Shown: positions 10,800 to 21,480 of the stretch, one piece after another
Numbering within the stretch: the stretch's first letter is position 1
Layout of the letters: each line of letters opens with the position of its first letter
NCBI GenBank assembly: GCA_949775045.1
Contig: OX459101.1
Span: 6,978,394-7,042,393 of the forward strand
Direction of reading: 5' to 3'
Length of the DNA stretch: 64,000 bases
Source of the DNA: Metridium senile
Taxonomy: Eukaryota; Cnidaria; Anthozoa; Actiniaria; Metridiidae
The notes under the pieces: model-generated
Told to the model about the DNA's origin: nothing
The model's database searches: none
The model's input: only the letters and a program-made list of their open reading frames with translations
Translations under genes and position numbers: made by a program

Positions 10800-11830
10800 C
10801 ACTGGCTAGGGAGATTTGGTAACGACGTGTTCTCGTATCTACACGCAAAACAAAAAATTATTTTCTTGTTTATTTATTTATCCTTTAAAGTCGGCTTATA
10901 TCAGTTCGGTTTTTTTTTTTTTTTCTTCTCCTTTCTTAACTCGATAAAACTATTTTCAAAACATGTTTTTATATTCATATCACTTCGCTAAAAAATATAT
11001 GTAAAAAAATACTTTTCGGAGAGTTCAATTCTCTTGTCGAAATATGTGTGTTTTGTTGATCTTAGCTCCACACCACACAAAATGAATTACTGACATGCAT
11101 GCGATCGAAAAACTTTCTATAGCCATGTTAATGTATTTTGCAATGACAATAATGATAATCATCATTCAAAAAGAAATTATTTCAATTTAAAAACGGCTTA
11201 TCTGATTGCTATGTGACACATTGTTTTTTATAGATTGAGTTTTACAACAGAGATTTAGTAAAAGATTGTCAATTGTTTTCAATTTTATGAAAATGATGCT
11301 GGCTAACTATATAGCATTTTTGTTTTATTTTTTAATATAACTAAATAGCTTTTTTTAATTCAAAACTTCTGCTGCATCCATGATAGTAATAGCTAGCTGT
11401 ACTAAAAGTGCTACTTAGTGACGTTACGAACGTTTCGAGTACAGTGATATTTTCATGATATGCTAGTTATCGGCCTTTCTTATAGCCGCTGACCACCAAT
11501 GCAATAAAGTTCGACGCGGCAAAAATTCGACGTTTGAACACGGCCTTAAACACCGCAAAAAGAGTGTTATTTGCTGATTTTTGTGGACATCAATCCTTCT
11601 TTTTCCTTCGTCGCTTCTTTATTTCAAGGAGAAACAAGTACATTGAGAATTAAAGCGATTCAAATTAACCATGGCAAGTAACTGAGCAATGCGTTGGTGT
11701 ATTAAATGAAACGACCGGCAATGCTACGCCGCTATCAACGAAAGGTGATACTTAATTACGTTTCATACGTTTGTCATTCTATTTCTGTCTTTTATTGCAA
11801 CGTACAAATCATTAATGTTCAATAAGAAAC
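10800..11830. other. Spacer without recognised features
   Basis: AT-rich DNA with a long T run near 10910. I see no gene or clear repeat. A short stretch around 11430 (GTTACGAACGTTTCGAG) is slightly palindromic only. Confidence 0.4.
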
Positions 11831-11832
11831 AC

Positions 11833-12029
11833 AGACCCCATCTACACGGATCCGGATACTTTTGAGACCGCATACTTTTTGATGCAAAACGGCATATCGT
11901 CCACACGAATCCAGTGAATTCGGTTACCGAAACCGCATACTTTTGAATAGGAAACGATCAACAGGATTCGTGTGGACGCAAATATTTCTATGCGGTTTCA
12001 GCCGGATCGGATTCGTGTAGACGAGGCCT
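11833..12029. mobile_element. MITE with CTACACG/CGTGTAG termini
   Basis: Left end CCCCATCTACACGGATCCGG is inverted at the right end, GGATTCGTGTAGACGAGG. Internal subterminal repeats, ACCGCATACTTTT (twice) and ATTCGTGTGGAC, support a transposase-derived non-autonomous element. No ORF. Confidence 0.78.
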
Positions 12030-12380
12030 GAAATAGGCATGTTTGGAAGGTTTTGATGCTTTGGCTAAATTACCAAAGAAGTTATGCTCAATGAAAAATG
12101 TAGTCATTTGTATGTAGTTTTCTGCCGAGGCCAGTTTGATGCCTCGTTTTTTGTGTTTTTCTGATTTTTCGAACTCTTATAGCTTCTTTCAAATTTATTC
12201 ATTTTTTCTTCAATTTTCACAAGTTATTGTTATGGTGAATGCCAATAATATGATAGCTTTCTTTTTCTTAAAACATCAATTTTAAAAATTACGATAATTA
12301 GTTGCGGCCATTTATGAAAGTCGTCTATACCAGCACTTGTAAACACTTACATATTATATGTTATACTTATATGTTATATA

Positions 12381-12493
12381 AGGCCTAGTTCAAACGTCGC
12401 ATCTAACATGTGCCGTATCTAATGCAAATAAGCAGAATCAATTCATTAGATTCGATACATGTGCGGAGCCGTGCGACGTTTGAACTAGCTAGG
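12381..12493. mobile_element. Short palindromic MITE
   Basis: The arms CTAGTTCAAACGTCGCA and TGCGACGTTTGAACTAG are exact complements, continued by an imperfect match around ACATGTGC and ATCTAATG. The whole element is about 113 bp and could form one hairpin. Confidence 0.8.
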
Positions 12494-12515
12494 ACTAATA
12501 AATCACTTTTTTTAC

Positions 12516-12775
12516 TCCGACGAAAATGAACGGCCTAAAGCGTCAGGAAGTAGCCCTTTTTCGGTATATAAGATACCATTTTCCTTCGAAGAAGATTTAC
12601 GGCCCAAAACGACAGAAAATAGCCACTTATTCGGTGTATAAGTTATCATTTTTCATCGACGAAAATCAACGGTCCAAAAATCGTCAGGAAGTAGCCCTTT
12701 TTCTGTGTATAAGTTATCATTTCCCTTCAACGAAGATTTACGGTCCGTGACTTCGGAAACTGGTAGCTCTTTTTA
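12516..12775. repeat. Tandem repeat of about 70 bp, Penelope-motif related
   Basis: Four diverged units share TCGACGAAAATCAACGG, GTCAGGAAGTAGCCCTTTTT and GTATAAGTTATCATTT. The start, TTTTTACTCCGACGAA, is identical to the beginning of the ribozyme-like motif at 14126, suggesting a common origin. Confidence 0.7.
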
Positions 12776-13160
12776 ATGTGGTTACGTTGCTATTCTCAAA
12801 GTCCGGGGTTTTTTTCGTTTTGAATAAATATTATCCCTAAAGAGTAGTCGACTTGTAGCAAGTCTAATACGATGCGTGTAGATTTCAATCTGTTCATCTT
12901 TTTAACAGCTTTATTGGGCACGTATTAGTTACAAATTAGACTTACAAAACAGACTTACAAAACAGACTATTAAATTAAAAGAGACTAAATGAAAATGCAC
13001 AGGACTGATCACAAACGATTAATTAAACGAGCACAATGGGGTTTGCGTAAACGAGACACAGGTCCCATGCGTCTTTCGTTGTGACGAAGAAAAAAAAAAA
13101 CAAGAAAAAGATTTAAATGAATAGATACGAGCGAAATAATTGAGAAAAGGATTGACATCC

Positions 13161-13426
13161 GTAACGTAGTACGTAACACCAGCAGCCCCGTAACGTAGTA
13201 CGTAACACCAGCAGCCCCGTAACGTAGTACGTAACAACAGCAGCCCCGTAACGTCAGTACGTAACAACAGCAGCCCCGTAACATCAGTACGTAACAACAG
13301 CAGCCCCGTAACGTCAGTACGTAACAACAGCAGCCCCGTAACGTCAGTACGTAACACCAGCAGCCCCGTAACATCAGTACGTAACAACAGCAGCCCCGTA
13401 ACGTCAGTACGTAACAACAGCAGCCG
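13161..13426. repeat. 30-bp minisatellite
   Basis: Nine units of 29-30 bp containing GTAACGTCAGTACGTAAC followed by AACAGCAGCCCC. The first units are one base shorter. GTTACGTAC/GTACGTAAC symmetry inside each unit gives every copy a small hairpin potential. There are no unique spacers between units, so it is not a CRISPR-type array. Confidence 0.92.
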
Positions 13427-13855
13427 GCTTTTCATATCAAGTTAATATCTTTACTCTAATTGCTTTGATTCGATTGATACACCTTGTGTAGCCTACGAGC
13501 GGCTTTTTTTAATAATTGGAATCGCTTCAGTCCTCAATTATGGCCAACACAGACATTTGTAGCTTGTTTAATAGCACAAGCGTCAATTATCAATGACGCA
13601 ACTTACTCTAAAATAAGCATCCATTAGTTCCTTATCTGACATAATTGTGACGTCATTGGGTGATAAGTGAAGTTTCAATGGGTATTTCTTTACCTGGAAA
13701 GTGCTGCAATTATACAACTTTAAGTTCAGACTAGATCAGAGCTAGATTACGAATTGTGGTAGTGGTATATATAGTGAGCCTTCAAAGGGGTTTTAGGGAA
13801 CAAGTAGACTTGCTCCATGCAAGTCTCTGGGGTTCCTGTGTTTAGGAATAATCTA

Positions 13856-13985
13856 CGGTGGCCTAGAGGGTTCACCAAAAGTGAAAGTTTTGAACCTGAG
13901 TTTGACTTTTTGCCGTTTGACATTTTGAATTTTGCCTAAAAGTGAGTTTTGCATTTTCACTTTTGGTGAACCCTCTCGGCCACCG
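13856..13985. mobile_element. MITE with CGGTGGCC termini and TA duplication
   Basis: A 130-bp element flanked by TA. The left arm begins CGGTGGCCTAGAGGGTTCAC and the right arm is its near-perfect inverse ending GGCCACCG; arms are about 32 bp. No coding potential. Confidence 0.85.
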
Positions 13986-14125
13986 TAATAATCATATCGG
14001 CCGAGAGTTTTCCGAAGGGAATCAATTGAAAATTTAACAAGCGAGACATGTAGGAAGTCTAGGGAACAAGGGAAGCATCGATTTTCAGCGAACAGGGGTC
14101 AAAATTATTTTATATATACTTTTTA

Positions 14126-14245
14126 CTCCGACGAAGGGCTAAAGCTCGAAACGTCAGTAAAGTTATAAGCCAACATTTTTTACGGTGTTACAAATTTCAT
14201 TATATTACCTATCGTTTATATCAGCACCGACGCAGCCTATACTAG
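14126..14245 (+). mobile_element. Penelope-type terminal fragment with hammerhead-ribozyme-like motif (arm 1)
   Basis: Begins with CTCCGACGAAGGGCTAAAGC then TCGAAACGTCAG. This resembles a hammerhead core: CCGACGA in place of CUGAUGA, a GGGC/GCTC stem-loop, then CGAAAC and GTC. Such motifs are known from Penelope-like retroelement termini. The following 90 bp (TTTTTTACGGTGTTACAAAT and onward) are repeated inverted at 14665-14785. No reverse transcriptase ORF accompanies it. Confidence 0.6.
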
Positions 14246-14261
14246 TTTTTGATAATGAATT

Positions 14262-14302
14262 GGACGGTGATGATGATGATGACGATGACGATGATGATGA
14301 TG
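14262..14302. repeat. (GATGAT)n microsatellite
   Basis: A short run of GATGAT/GACGAT directly inside the loop between the two inverted Penelope-type arms. Confidence 0.85.
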
Positions 14303-14664
14303 ATCCATTAACAATAAACTTTAAAACAAATTATCTCTGAAATAAAACTGTCCAAACTGTCAATATTTCTCATTTTGCCCCCTTTTACTTAGTATCAACA
14401 ATGTGTCTTCAAATTTGTCATTCATGTCAAATCTAGTGACATCTCTTCTTCTCGTGATCAATCTATTCACAATTAAGTACGACAAAATGTCGCTTTTCGA
14501 TGACAATGTCGTTGTTTAATAACTAAATCGATGTACTTTGAATCACAACATTTCTAGTGAAGATGGCAGTAAACTTCGAAAAAGTCTAAACTCTAAAACG
14601 TTTTTTATATTTCCCTGTATCACAGTAGTATAACAATAAGATACTGCTGGAAACTAGCGAGTAA

Positions 14665-14787
14665 ACTAGTAGGCTGCGTCGACGGTGTTTGATATAAACG
14701 ATAGGTAATATAATGAAATTTGTAACACCGTAAAAAATGTTGACTTAACTTTACTGACGTTTCGAGCTTTAGCCCTTCGTCGGAGTA
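14665..14787 (-). mobile_element. Penelope-type terminal fragment (arm 2, inverted)
   Basis: The reverse complement of 14126-14245 with few differences, including the ribozyme-like motif (14754-14785) and GATATAAACGATAGGTAATA. The pair forms a large foldback with a loop of about 420 bp. A degraded relative of the same terminus is visible near 925-975. Confidence 0.65.
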
Positions 14788-14929
14788 AAAGGAAGACACT
14801 GCGCTAATCATATAAAAAATGGCGCAGAAATAAAAATTGCTTACCTAAGCGATTGGCACAGTATTCTTATCAGTTACATCTACAGCGAAAAACTATTTCT
14901 TATCAGTTTCGATGGTTGTAATAAACTAT

Positions 14930-15190
14930 GAAAATATATACGTGACTACTTTGCAAACGGCATTTTCAGACTTGATTGATAATTGCGCACAAGTGAAATA
15001 TTAGAATACAGTCATTTATAGAACTCTGTGTGTAAGGAGTTTGTATATATATTAAAAATAGAAATATACGTGAGTACTTCGTAAACATGGCTTCTCCAAG
15101 AAAATCATGAAATCAGAATGAAAATTGTGCACAAGTAAAATATCAGAATACCGTCATTTATATAGAACTCTGTGTGTAAGTAGTTTGAAT
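14930..15190. repeat. Two-copy tandem duplication, about 130 bp
   Basis: ATATACGTGA, TTGCGCACAAGTGAAATAT and TATAGAACTCTGTGTGTAAG recur in order in two diverged copies. No coding frame is shared. Confidence 0.7.
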
Positions 15191-15199
15191 AAATAACAA

Positions 15200-15930
15200 A
15201 ATAAATAACAGTTTGAAAATGATTTTGCGTTTTCATCTGCACAAACAAACTCAAGCGTCTCTCCATTAATGTGGAAAATCGTTCGCCCTTTTTCACAATA
15301 AAGGACGATAAAATTCATTCGTACAATTTTTTCGTTATGTTTCCGATTCATGCAACAACTTTTTCGTCTCAAATTGTGTTCGTCCCGTATTCATTCCAGA
15401 CGAATTGTCCGTCATAGGACGATTAGACCGTCGAGACGATCTCTCCTTCTTTTAGTCAGTGTAAAAAGCGGCTATTGTTGGAGAGTTAAAAAAACCTAGT
15501 TTAATTAACTTAACTAGTTTTGGCTTGGTTCATTTGAATCTCAAATTGTTTTTCGGAATCGCTATATATGCTTACCATTGTATTCCAGTGCTTCAACAAA
15601 GATTTAGACCTCTTAATAACGTTGTAATTTCGCTATTATAATATAACTGTTTCCTCTCAAGTGAACGTGGCTACATTAGAGGCGATATCAAATGAAATTA
15701 TGATCGTTTTGCTCACTCACATTAATGCAGCTCGAAGACTAAAAGCACTTTGCGTGGGTGCAAAGACTATTAATATCAAAACTGTGAAATAGATTAATTC
15801 ATACAAGGAATATATATGCATTTCCAGCCTCGTATTCATGCCAAAATGGAATGGAATTAATACCGTGGAATTGACCATACTGTGGGCTAAAAGTCATTAG
15901 TTAAAAAAATGATTAAATAAGGAAATTCAT
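15200..15930. other. Spacer without recognised features
   Basis: AT-rich sequence; no gene, RNA or convincing repeat seen. Confidence 0.4.
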
Positions 15931-15939
15931 AGACAAATA

Positions 15940-16120
15940 CAGTGGTATCTCTATTAAGCGGTCACCCATTAAGCGGCCAACCTAGCTCTATTAGGCGGCC
16001 ACAATAAAAAGTCCCAAATCTATTCCTATACCTATTCCATACCTCTATTTAGCGGCCAACCTCTAGTAAGCGGCCACTTTGTAAAGTCCCGATGGTGACC
16101 GCTTAATAGAGGTACCACTG
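15940..16120. mobile_element. MITE with CAGTG termini and TA target duplication (copy 2)
   Basis: A 181-bp second copy of the element at 4704-4866, again flanked by TA. It starts CAGTGGTATCTCTATTAAGC and ends with the inverse; the interior shares CAATAAAAAGTCCCAAATC with copy 1. Two similar copies in one window suggest an active or recently active Tc1/mariner-like source elsewhere in the genome. Confidence 0.87.
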
Positions 16121-16414
16121 TATCTTACCGTCTAGTCTCCCCCGCAGCCATTTTTATTGTCGTCACGCAATCGTGTATGAGATATACGAACTCATCCACG
16201 GTTATGATTTGAGTTATTAATGAGTTGTATAACTAACTACCATCGTCGGTTCACCCCTTAGCTTACTCTCTACTTTCACAATAACCTTAATGTCTTGTGT
16301 TTTTTTTTGTATTTGAACTGATTACGATATTATGGTTATGTGACAGTAGAGAATTACATGCATGAGATCGAGGCTAGTATGTCAAAATGACATTTGACTT
16401 AATAAAATAATAAT

Positions 16415-16640
16415 AACTTTTTTAACGTCTCAATCTTCTAGCTGGACACAGTGCGCCCTACGTTTTTTATGGTATTTTATTTATTTTTTTCAGTACAATT
16501 ATATAACGTTTTTTTTACAACAGCTTATAATTCTATAATAGCTTTTCTAATACAATGCTTTTCTAAAAAGTTCAAGTGCGCCTTACTAATTTTGCACACA
16601 ACTCGGCTCATGCACATGTTCATTTTTTCACTAATTTTTT
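16415..16640 (-). mobile_element. SINE fragment (3' part)
   Basis: Shares TCTCAATCTTCTAGCTGGAC, TTTGCACACAACTC and CACATGTTCATTTTT with the SINE at 26556-26853 in the same orientation. The tRNA-like head and the central core are missing. Confidence 0.65.
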
Positions 16641-16879
16641 CACTTCTTTAATTTGTTCTGCGTGGGTTTGATTTCTAAGAATTGTGTGTGGAATATGATA
16701 TTGTTGTTGCGTAGATTGTAAGACACTTTAACCAATGAAATATAATCAACAGGACATACCTACTACCTACTAGTTCAATTTAAGTGCTATCAGTATATCT
16801 AGTTCCCTTATGAAACTCAAAACATTAAACACAAAGAAAAAAATACCTCGTTACAACTAGACTTGTATGCACACCGATT

Positions 16880-18350
16880 TCGAAAATGTTTGACGATGAA
16901 TATGGCAAACGGCGATAATGCACGACCGAAAGGAATGGCGGTTATATATACAACAACGACGATTGCACGACCTAAAGGAATTGTGGTTATATATACAACA
17001 ACGACGATTGCACGACCGAAAGGAATTGTGGTTATATATACAACAACGACGATTGCACGACCTAAAGGAATTGTAGTTATATATACAACAACGACGATTG
17101 CACGACCTAAAGGAATTGTGGTTATATATACAACAACGACGATTGCACGACCGAAAGGAATTGTGGTTATATATACAACAATGACGATTGCACGACCTAA
17201 AGGAATTGTAGTTATATATACAACAACGACGATTGCACGACCTAAAGGAATTGTGGTTATATATACAATAACGACGATTGCACGACCTAAAGGAATTGTG
17301 GTTATATATACAACAACAACGATTGCACGACCTAAAGGAATTGTGGTTATATATACAACAACGACGATTGCACGACCTAAAGGAATTGTGGTTATATATA
17401 CAACAATGACGATTGCACGACCTAAAGGAATTGTGGTTATATATACAACAATGACGATTGCACGACCTAAAGGAATTGTGGTTATATATACAACAATGAC
17501 GATTGCACGACCTAAAGGAATTGTGGTTATATATACAACAATGACGATTGCACGACCTAAAGGAATTGTGGTTATATATATAACAACGACGATTGCACGA
17601 CCGAAAGGAATTGTAGTTATATATACAATAACGACGATTGCACGACCGAAAGGAATTGTGGTTATATATACAACAACGACGATTGCACGACCTAAAGGAA
17701 TTGTAGTTATATATACAACAACGACGATTGCACGACCTAAAGGAATTGTGGTTATAAATACAACAATGACGATTGCACGACCTAAAGGAATTGTGGTTAT
17801 ATATACAACAATGACGATTGCACGACCTAAAGGAATTGTGGTTATATATACAACAATGACGATTGCACGACCTAAAGGAATTGTAGTTATATATACAACA
17901 ACGACGATTGCACGACCTAAAGGAATTGTGGTTATATATACAACAATGACGATTGCACGACCTAAAGGAATTGTGGTTATATATACAACAATGACGATTG
18001 CACGACCTAAAGGAATTGTGGTTATATATACAACAACGACGATTGCACGACCTAAAGGAATTGTGGTTATATATACAACAACGACGATTGCACGACCTAA
18101 AGGAATTGTGGTTATATATACAACAACGACGATTGCACGACCTAAAGGAATTGTGGTTATATATACAACAACGACGATTGCACGACCTAAAGGAATTGTG
18201 GTTATATATACAACAACTTTATTATACTGGGCTAACATTGTGCTGTAAATTCGTTTTCTGATACAAAAGATGCATAAATAATCAATATCAAAGACCCACA
18301 ATTACTTTCGGTCGTGCAATCACCGTTCGCCATTCATCGTTCATACCGTC
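16880..18350. repeat. 45-bp minisatellite flanked by inverted terminal segments
   Basis: About 28 units of exactly 45 bp (core GACGATTGCACGACCTAAAG, then GAATTGTGGTTATATATACA), with no net insertion or deletion from 16.95 to 18.21 kb. Units differ at a few sites only (CCT/CCG, GTG/GTA, ACA/ATA, ACG/ATG). The left flank (GATGAATATGGCAAACGGCG plus a first partial unit) recurs inverted at about 18301-18345, so the array lies between inverted repeats. Since 45 is divisible by 3 and the unit has no stop in one frame of each strand, overlapping reading frames of 461 (+) and 494 (-) codons arise. I read these as by-products. Confidence 0.9.
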
Positions 18351-18785
18351 ATCCTTTTTGAAATGATTGTATGATTATTTCAGTGATAGTAAATCCATAG
18401 AACCACTAGTGCGAATTAAAAAATGATTATAGATTGATTTCCCTTGCACAAGTTGATAAAGAACAATAGAAAACAATCGGTTTAATTTTCTATGTACATC
18501 GCGAGGGTTTATTTTAGTGCGTTTGCTCGTAGTTTCTACGTCTTTGAGCTTAGTTCTCCACTTTAAAGCTATACGAATAAACATGCTACGAGACATGAAT
18601 CTTACAAGATTGTATATAATATCCTATAATCCGTACGGATCAGTTAAGTCGTATCATTTGCAGCAAATCCTAAAGTTCTCAAAGCCTAATATCCTTTAAT
18701 TCAACACGTTATCTGCCTAGAGTGATTACTGAGTATAGTCCATGCAACATCCTTTCTAGTAATATGCATGCATAAATCGTTTATT

Positions 18786-19576
18786 GGGGGAGGGGGGAGG
18801 GGAGTAGGAAGAAACACAGGGAGAGGGACATGGAGGGAGACAGGGTAGAAGGGAGGGAGTGATTGAGGGAGACAGGGAAGAAGGGAGGGAGTGATTGAGG
18901 GAGACAGGGTAGAAGGGAGGGAGTGATTCAAGGAGACGGGGAAGAAGGGAGGGAGTGATTGAGGGAGACAGGGAAGAAGGGAGGGAGTGATTGAGGGAGA
19001 CAGGGTAGAAGGGAGGGAGTGATTCAAGGAGACGGGGAAGAAGGGAGGGAGTGATTGAGGGAGACAGGGAAGAAGGGAGGGAGTGATTGAGGGAGACAGG
19101 GTAGAAGGAAGGGAGTGATTGAGGGAGACAGGGTAGAAGGAAGGGAGTGATTGAGGAAGACAGGGAAGAAGGGAGGGAGTGATTGAGGGAGACAGGGAAG
19201 AAGGGAGGGAGTGATTGAGGGAGACAGGGAGAAGGGAGGGAGTGATTGAGGGAGACAGGGAGAAGGGAGGGAGTGATTGAGGGAGACAGGGTAGAAGGGA
19301 GGGAGTGATTGAGGGAGACAGGGAAGAAGGGAGGGAGTGATTGAGGGAGACAGGGTAGAAGGGAGGGAGTGATTGAGGGAGACAGGGAAGAAGGGAGGGA
19401 GTGATTGAGGGAGACAGGGTAGAAGGGAGGGAGTGATTGAGGGAGACAGGGAAGAAGGGAGGGAGTGATTGAGGGAGACAGGGAAGAAGGGAGGGAGTGA
19501 TTGAGGGAGACAGGGAAGAAGGGAGGGAGTGATTGAGGGAGATAGGTACAAAGGGAGACAGGGAAGAAGGGAGGGT
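18786..19576. repeat. 32-bp G+A-rich minisatellite
   Basis: About 24 units of 32 bp (GGGAGGGAGTGATTGAGGGA then GACAGGGTAGAA or GACAGGGAAGAA). The + strand is almost pure purine with runs of GGG in each unit, so triplex or G-quadruplex structure is plausible. The unit length is not a multiple of 3, which explains the long Pro/Ser/Leu frames on the minus strand. Confidence 0.93.
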
Positions 19577-19912
19577 GATGATATGATAACTCGATCGACT
19601 TCGCCCATGGAGTAATGAGCAAAAACTTCACCCTTCTATTTTTATCATTTCGAGGTTATCTTATCAATTCTGAAATTTATTTGTTGCTATATTTAGGAAG
19701 ATTGTGTCACGTGACGTGCCAATACAAGGAGCCTATTACTAGCGTAATCTGATTAATTGCGAAAGCGCCAATATTTATCATGACACTTCAAGTGCTTGAA
19801 CAGACCGTGACGTGTTACTTAACGTCTTACCATGTACATTTCCACCTATTAAAATTCAAAAGCTCTGGAAATAAGAATTTGTGTTCCAAACATTTCTATG
19901 TGGTATCTACGA

Positions 19913-20002
19913 AAGCCGAGGATGGACTTAAGATTTCAGACTTCAGAGATAATTATCTCTGAAGTCTGAAGTCTGAAGTCCCTCCTCGGCTTTCGTAGAT
20001 AT
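19913..20002. repeat. Hairpin-forming palindrome
   Basis: ATCTACGAAAGCCGAGGA and its complement TCCTCGGCTTTCGTAGAT surround an inner perfect palindrome, ACTTCAGAGATAATTATCTC onward, with CTGAAGT repeated three times in the right arm. It lies at the end of a CCACCCAATTCAAA-family repeat fragment. Confidence 0.8.
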
Positions 20003-20009
20003 CAAAATA

Positions 20010-20510
20010 CAAAAGAAACATACATAACTATAAGTTAATAATAACAATTATGATGATCATCATGATGATGTTAATGTTTAACGATGGAAAACTAAAATAT
20101 TCTCAGTAATTCAGTTCAATATATTTCCTCTTGAGAGACGGAGCCCCCCTTCGAGTTGAGTCGCTCCTCTCCTGCTTCGCTGGTTTTTCCTGCTCCACTG
20201 TAACCTGCGGGAGGCTGGCGATTTTTATACAAATAAATCTATAAAAAGTACAGTACAATGATAAAATCATAAAAATAATTAAAAACTAAGATAAAAAAAA
20301 AATACTAAAAAATAGTTATTAAATTATATTTCTAAGCTTAGATTTAAAAATATTTGAAGATTTACCATTTAATACGCAATTCAATATCTAAATCTTTAAA
20401 TTTCTTGATGCATTGATAAATAAATTGCTGTTTGCCCCAATATTTATAATTAGTTAGCTGCATAAGTCTATTACTCCATACTACCATTGTCTGGCTGCGT
20501 GTCCAGCGTG
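20010..20510. other. Spacer without recognised features
   Basis: AT-rich; a short TGATGATCATCATGATGATG stretch near 20.05 kb and A-rich runs near 20.29 kb are the only structure seen. Confidence 0.4.
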
Positions 20511-20513
20511 GTT

Positions 20514-20586
20514 GGTCCTTGTGGTGTAGTGGTAACACGTCGGACTAGAAAGCCGAAACCGTGGGTTCAATTCCCGCAAAGTGCAT
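20514..20586 (+). tRNA. tRNA-like sequence, probably a pseudogene or SINE head
   Basis: An A-box-like TGGTGTAGTGGTAACACG and a good B-box/T-arm (GTGGGTTCAATTCCCGC) are spaced as in a tRNA. The presumed anticodon loop CTAGAAA would read AGA (Ser), but its closing stem pair is mismatched and the acceptor ends (GTCCTTG against AAAGTGC) do not pair. I therefore do not call a functional tRNA. Confidence 0.4.
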
Positions 20587-20678
20587 ATGATATTTTTATC
20601 ATGTATCTGCATAAGTCTATTGATATCGGGGCGACATGTAATTCTGGAAAACGTTCATGTCACGCGGTTCATTCTGTT

Positions 20679-20864
20679 AAGGCCCGTGCAAACGCAAGCA
20701 ACATTGTTGGACCAACATGGTTGCTACAACATGTTGGGCCTGTTTAAACACCCTGTTGGATGATGTTTGATGAAACTCATCCAGCATTTCTTTTGTTCTC
20801 GTGTTCAACAAACCGTATCGCAACAATGTTGGCCAACAATGTTGCGTGCGTTTGCTCGGGCCTT
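20679..20864. mobile_element. MITE (GGCCCGTGCAAACGC family)
   Basis: Inverted ends GGCCCGTGCAAACGCAAGCA and the complement TGCGTGCGTTTGCTCGGGCC, with internal CAACATTGTTGG/CCAACAATGTTG. The flanks TTA and TTTA may be remnants of a short duplication. Elements with similar ends are at 27682-27892 and 45463-45673. Confidence 0.82.
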
Positions 20865-21215
20865 TAGAGATGGTCAAGGGAGAGATTTACCGGTCGATAT
20901 TAGAACGAGTGTCTGTTCGAGTATGCGATATTGATGCATCAAGTCAGTAGTTTCTATTTTAGTGTCAGTGCCAATTCTTAGAGTCCCGTTCGCGCTTTCC
21001 CCTTTGGGTGATCCAAATGTTTAGTACAAGTGTTGTAAATTTTTTTTTAATTTGTACTTAGTAGTTATCACTCAATAAAATTGTTGAAAAAAAGAAAAAA
21101 AATAGTTTTCGATTGATAGTGTCGAATTATACCGCACGGTAGTGGGGTGGGGAAATTGTTGACCATGTCATCTATTCGTTATTGTTTGTAAATGTGTTTT
21201 CAGTCAAGAGAGTGC

Positions 21216-21420
21216 ATGCCGTATTTACTTGAATAAGCGCCGCCCTCGAATAAGCGCCGCACTTTAACGCTAAAATGTTACTATAGAACAGCATTGGAAA
21301 TATTTTTTTATCAAAAGCTATATTCTTCAGTTCAAAATAATTATATTTCCCCGCTCGCAAATATTCGCAGTTCTCAGTCAGGGGGGGGGGGGGGGGGGGG
21401 GAATAAGCGCCGCGGCGATT
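21216..21420. mobile_element. GAATAAGCGCCGC repeat with poly-G
   Basis: GAATAAGCGCCGC occurs three times, and a run of about 20 G lies at 21381-21400. The layout suggests a MITE fragment, followed at once by a copy of the TTTGCAGGCTTC repeat (21421-21480). Confidence 0.5.
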
Positions 21421-21480
21421 ACCGACATCCTTTGCAGGCTTCAAAGTGTGGACTGTAGACAGATTGCGACAACAATTTTT
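21421..21480 (-). repeat. TTTGCAGGCTTC dispersed repeat
   Basis: CCGACATCCTTTGCAGGCTT, then GTGTGGAC and GACAACAATTTTT: the same 70-bp block found four times at 56.6-57.4 kb and partly near 27.36 kb. Confidence 0.75.

Noticed and set aside
13009..13435. CRISPR-like array or 138-codon gene
   Set aside because: Units are contiguous without unique spacers, in an animal genome; the frames are repeat artefacts.
14126..14160. Firm call of an active hammerhead ribozyme
   Set aside because: Core differs from CUGAUGA at two bases and stem III is not visible, so only resemblance is claimed.
16817..18301. Overlapping 461-codon (+) and 494-codon (-) frames of a 15-residue repeat
   Set aside because: The 45-bp unit has no stop in these frames, so length alone means nothing. 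Unit variants include both silent and amino-acid-changing sites on each strand, giving no sign of selection on either protein.
18701..19631. Minus-strand Pro/Ser/Leu frames up to 291 codons
   Set aside because: All three frames of the 32-bp purine array are open; low complexity only.
20514..20586. Functional tRNA-Ser
   Set aside because: The acceptor stem does not pair and the anticodon stem has a mismatch; kept only as a tRNA-like sequence.
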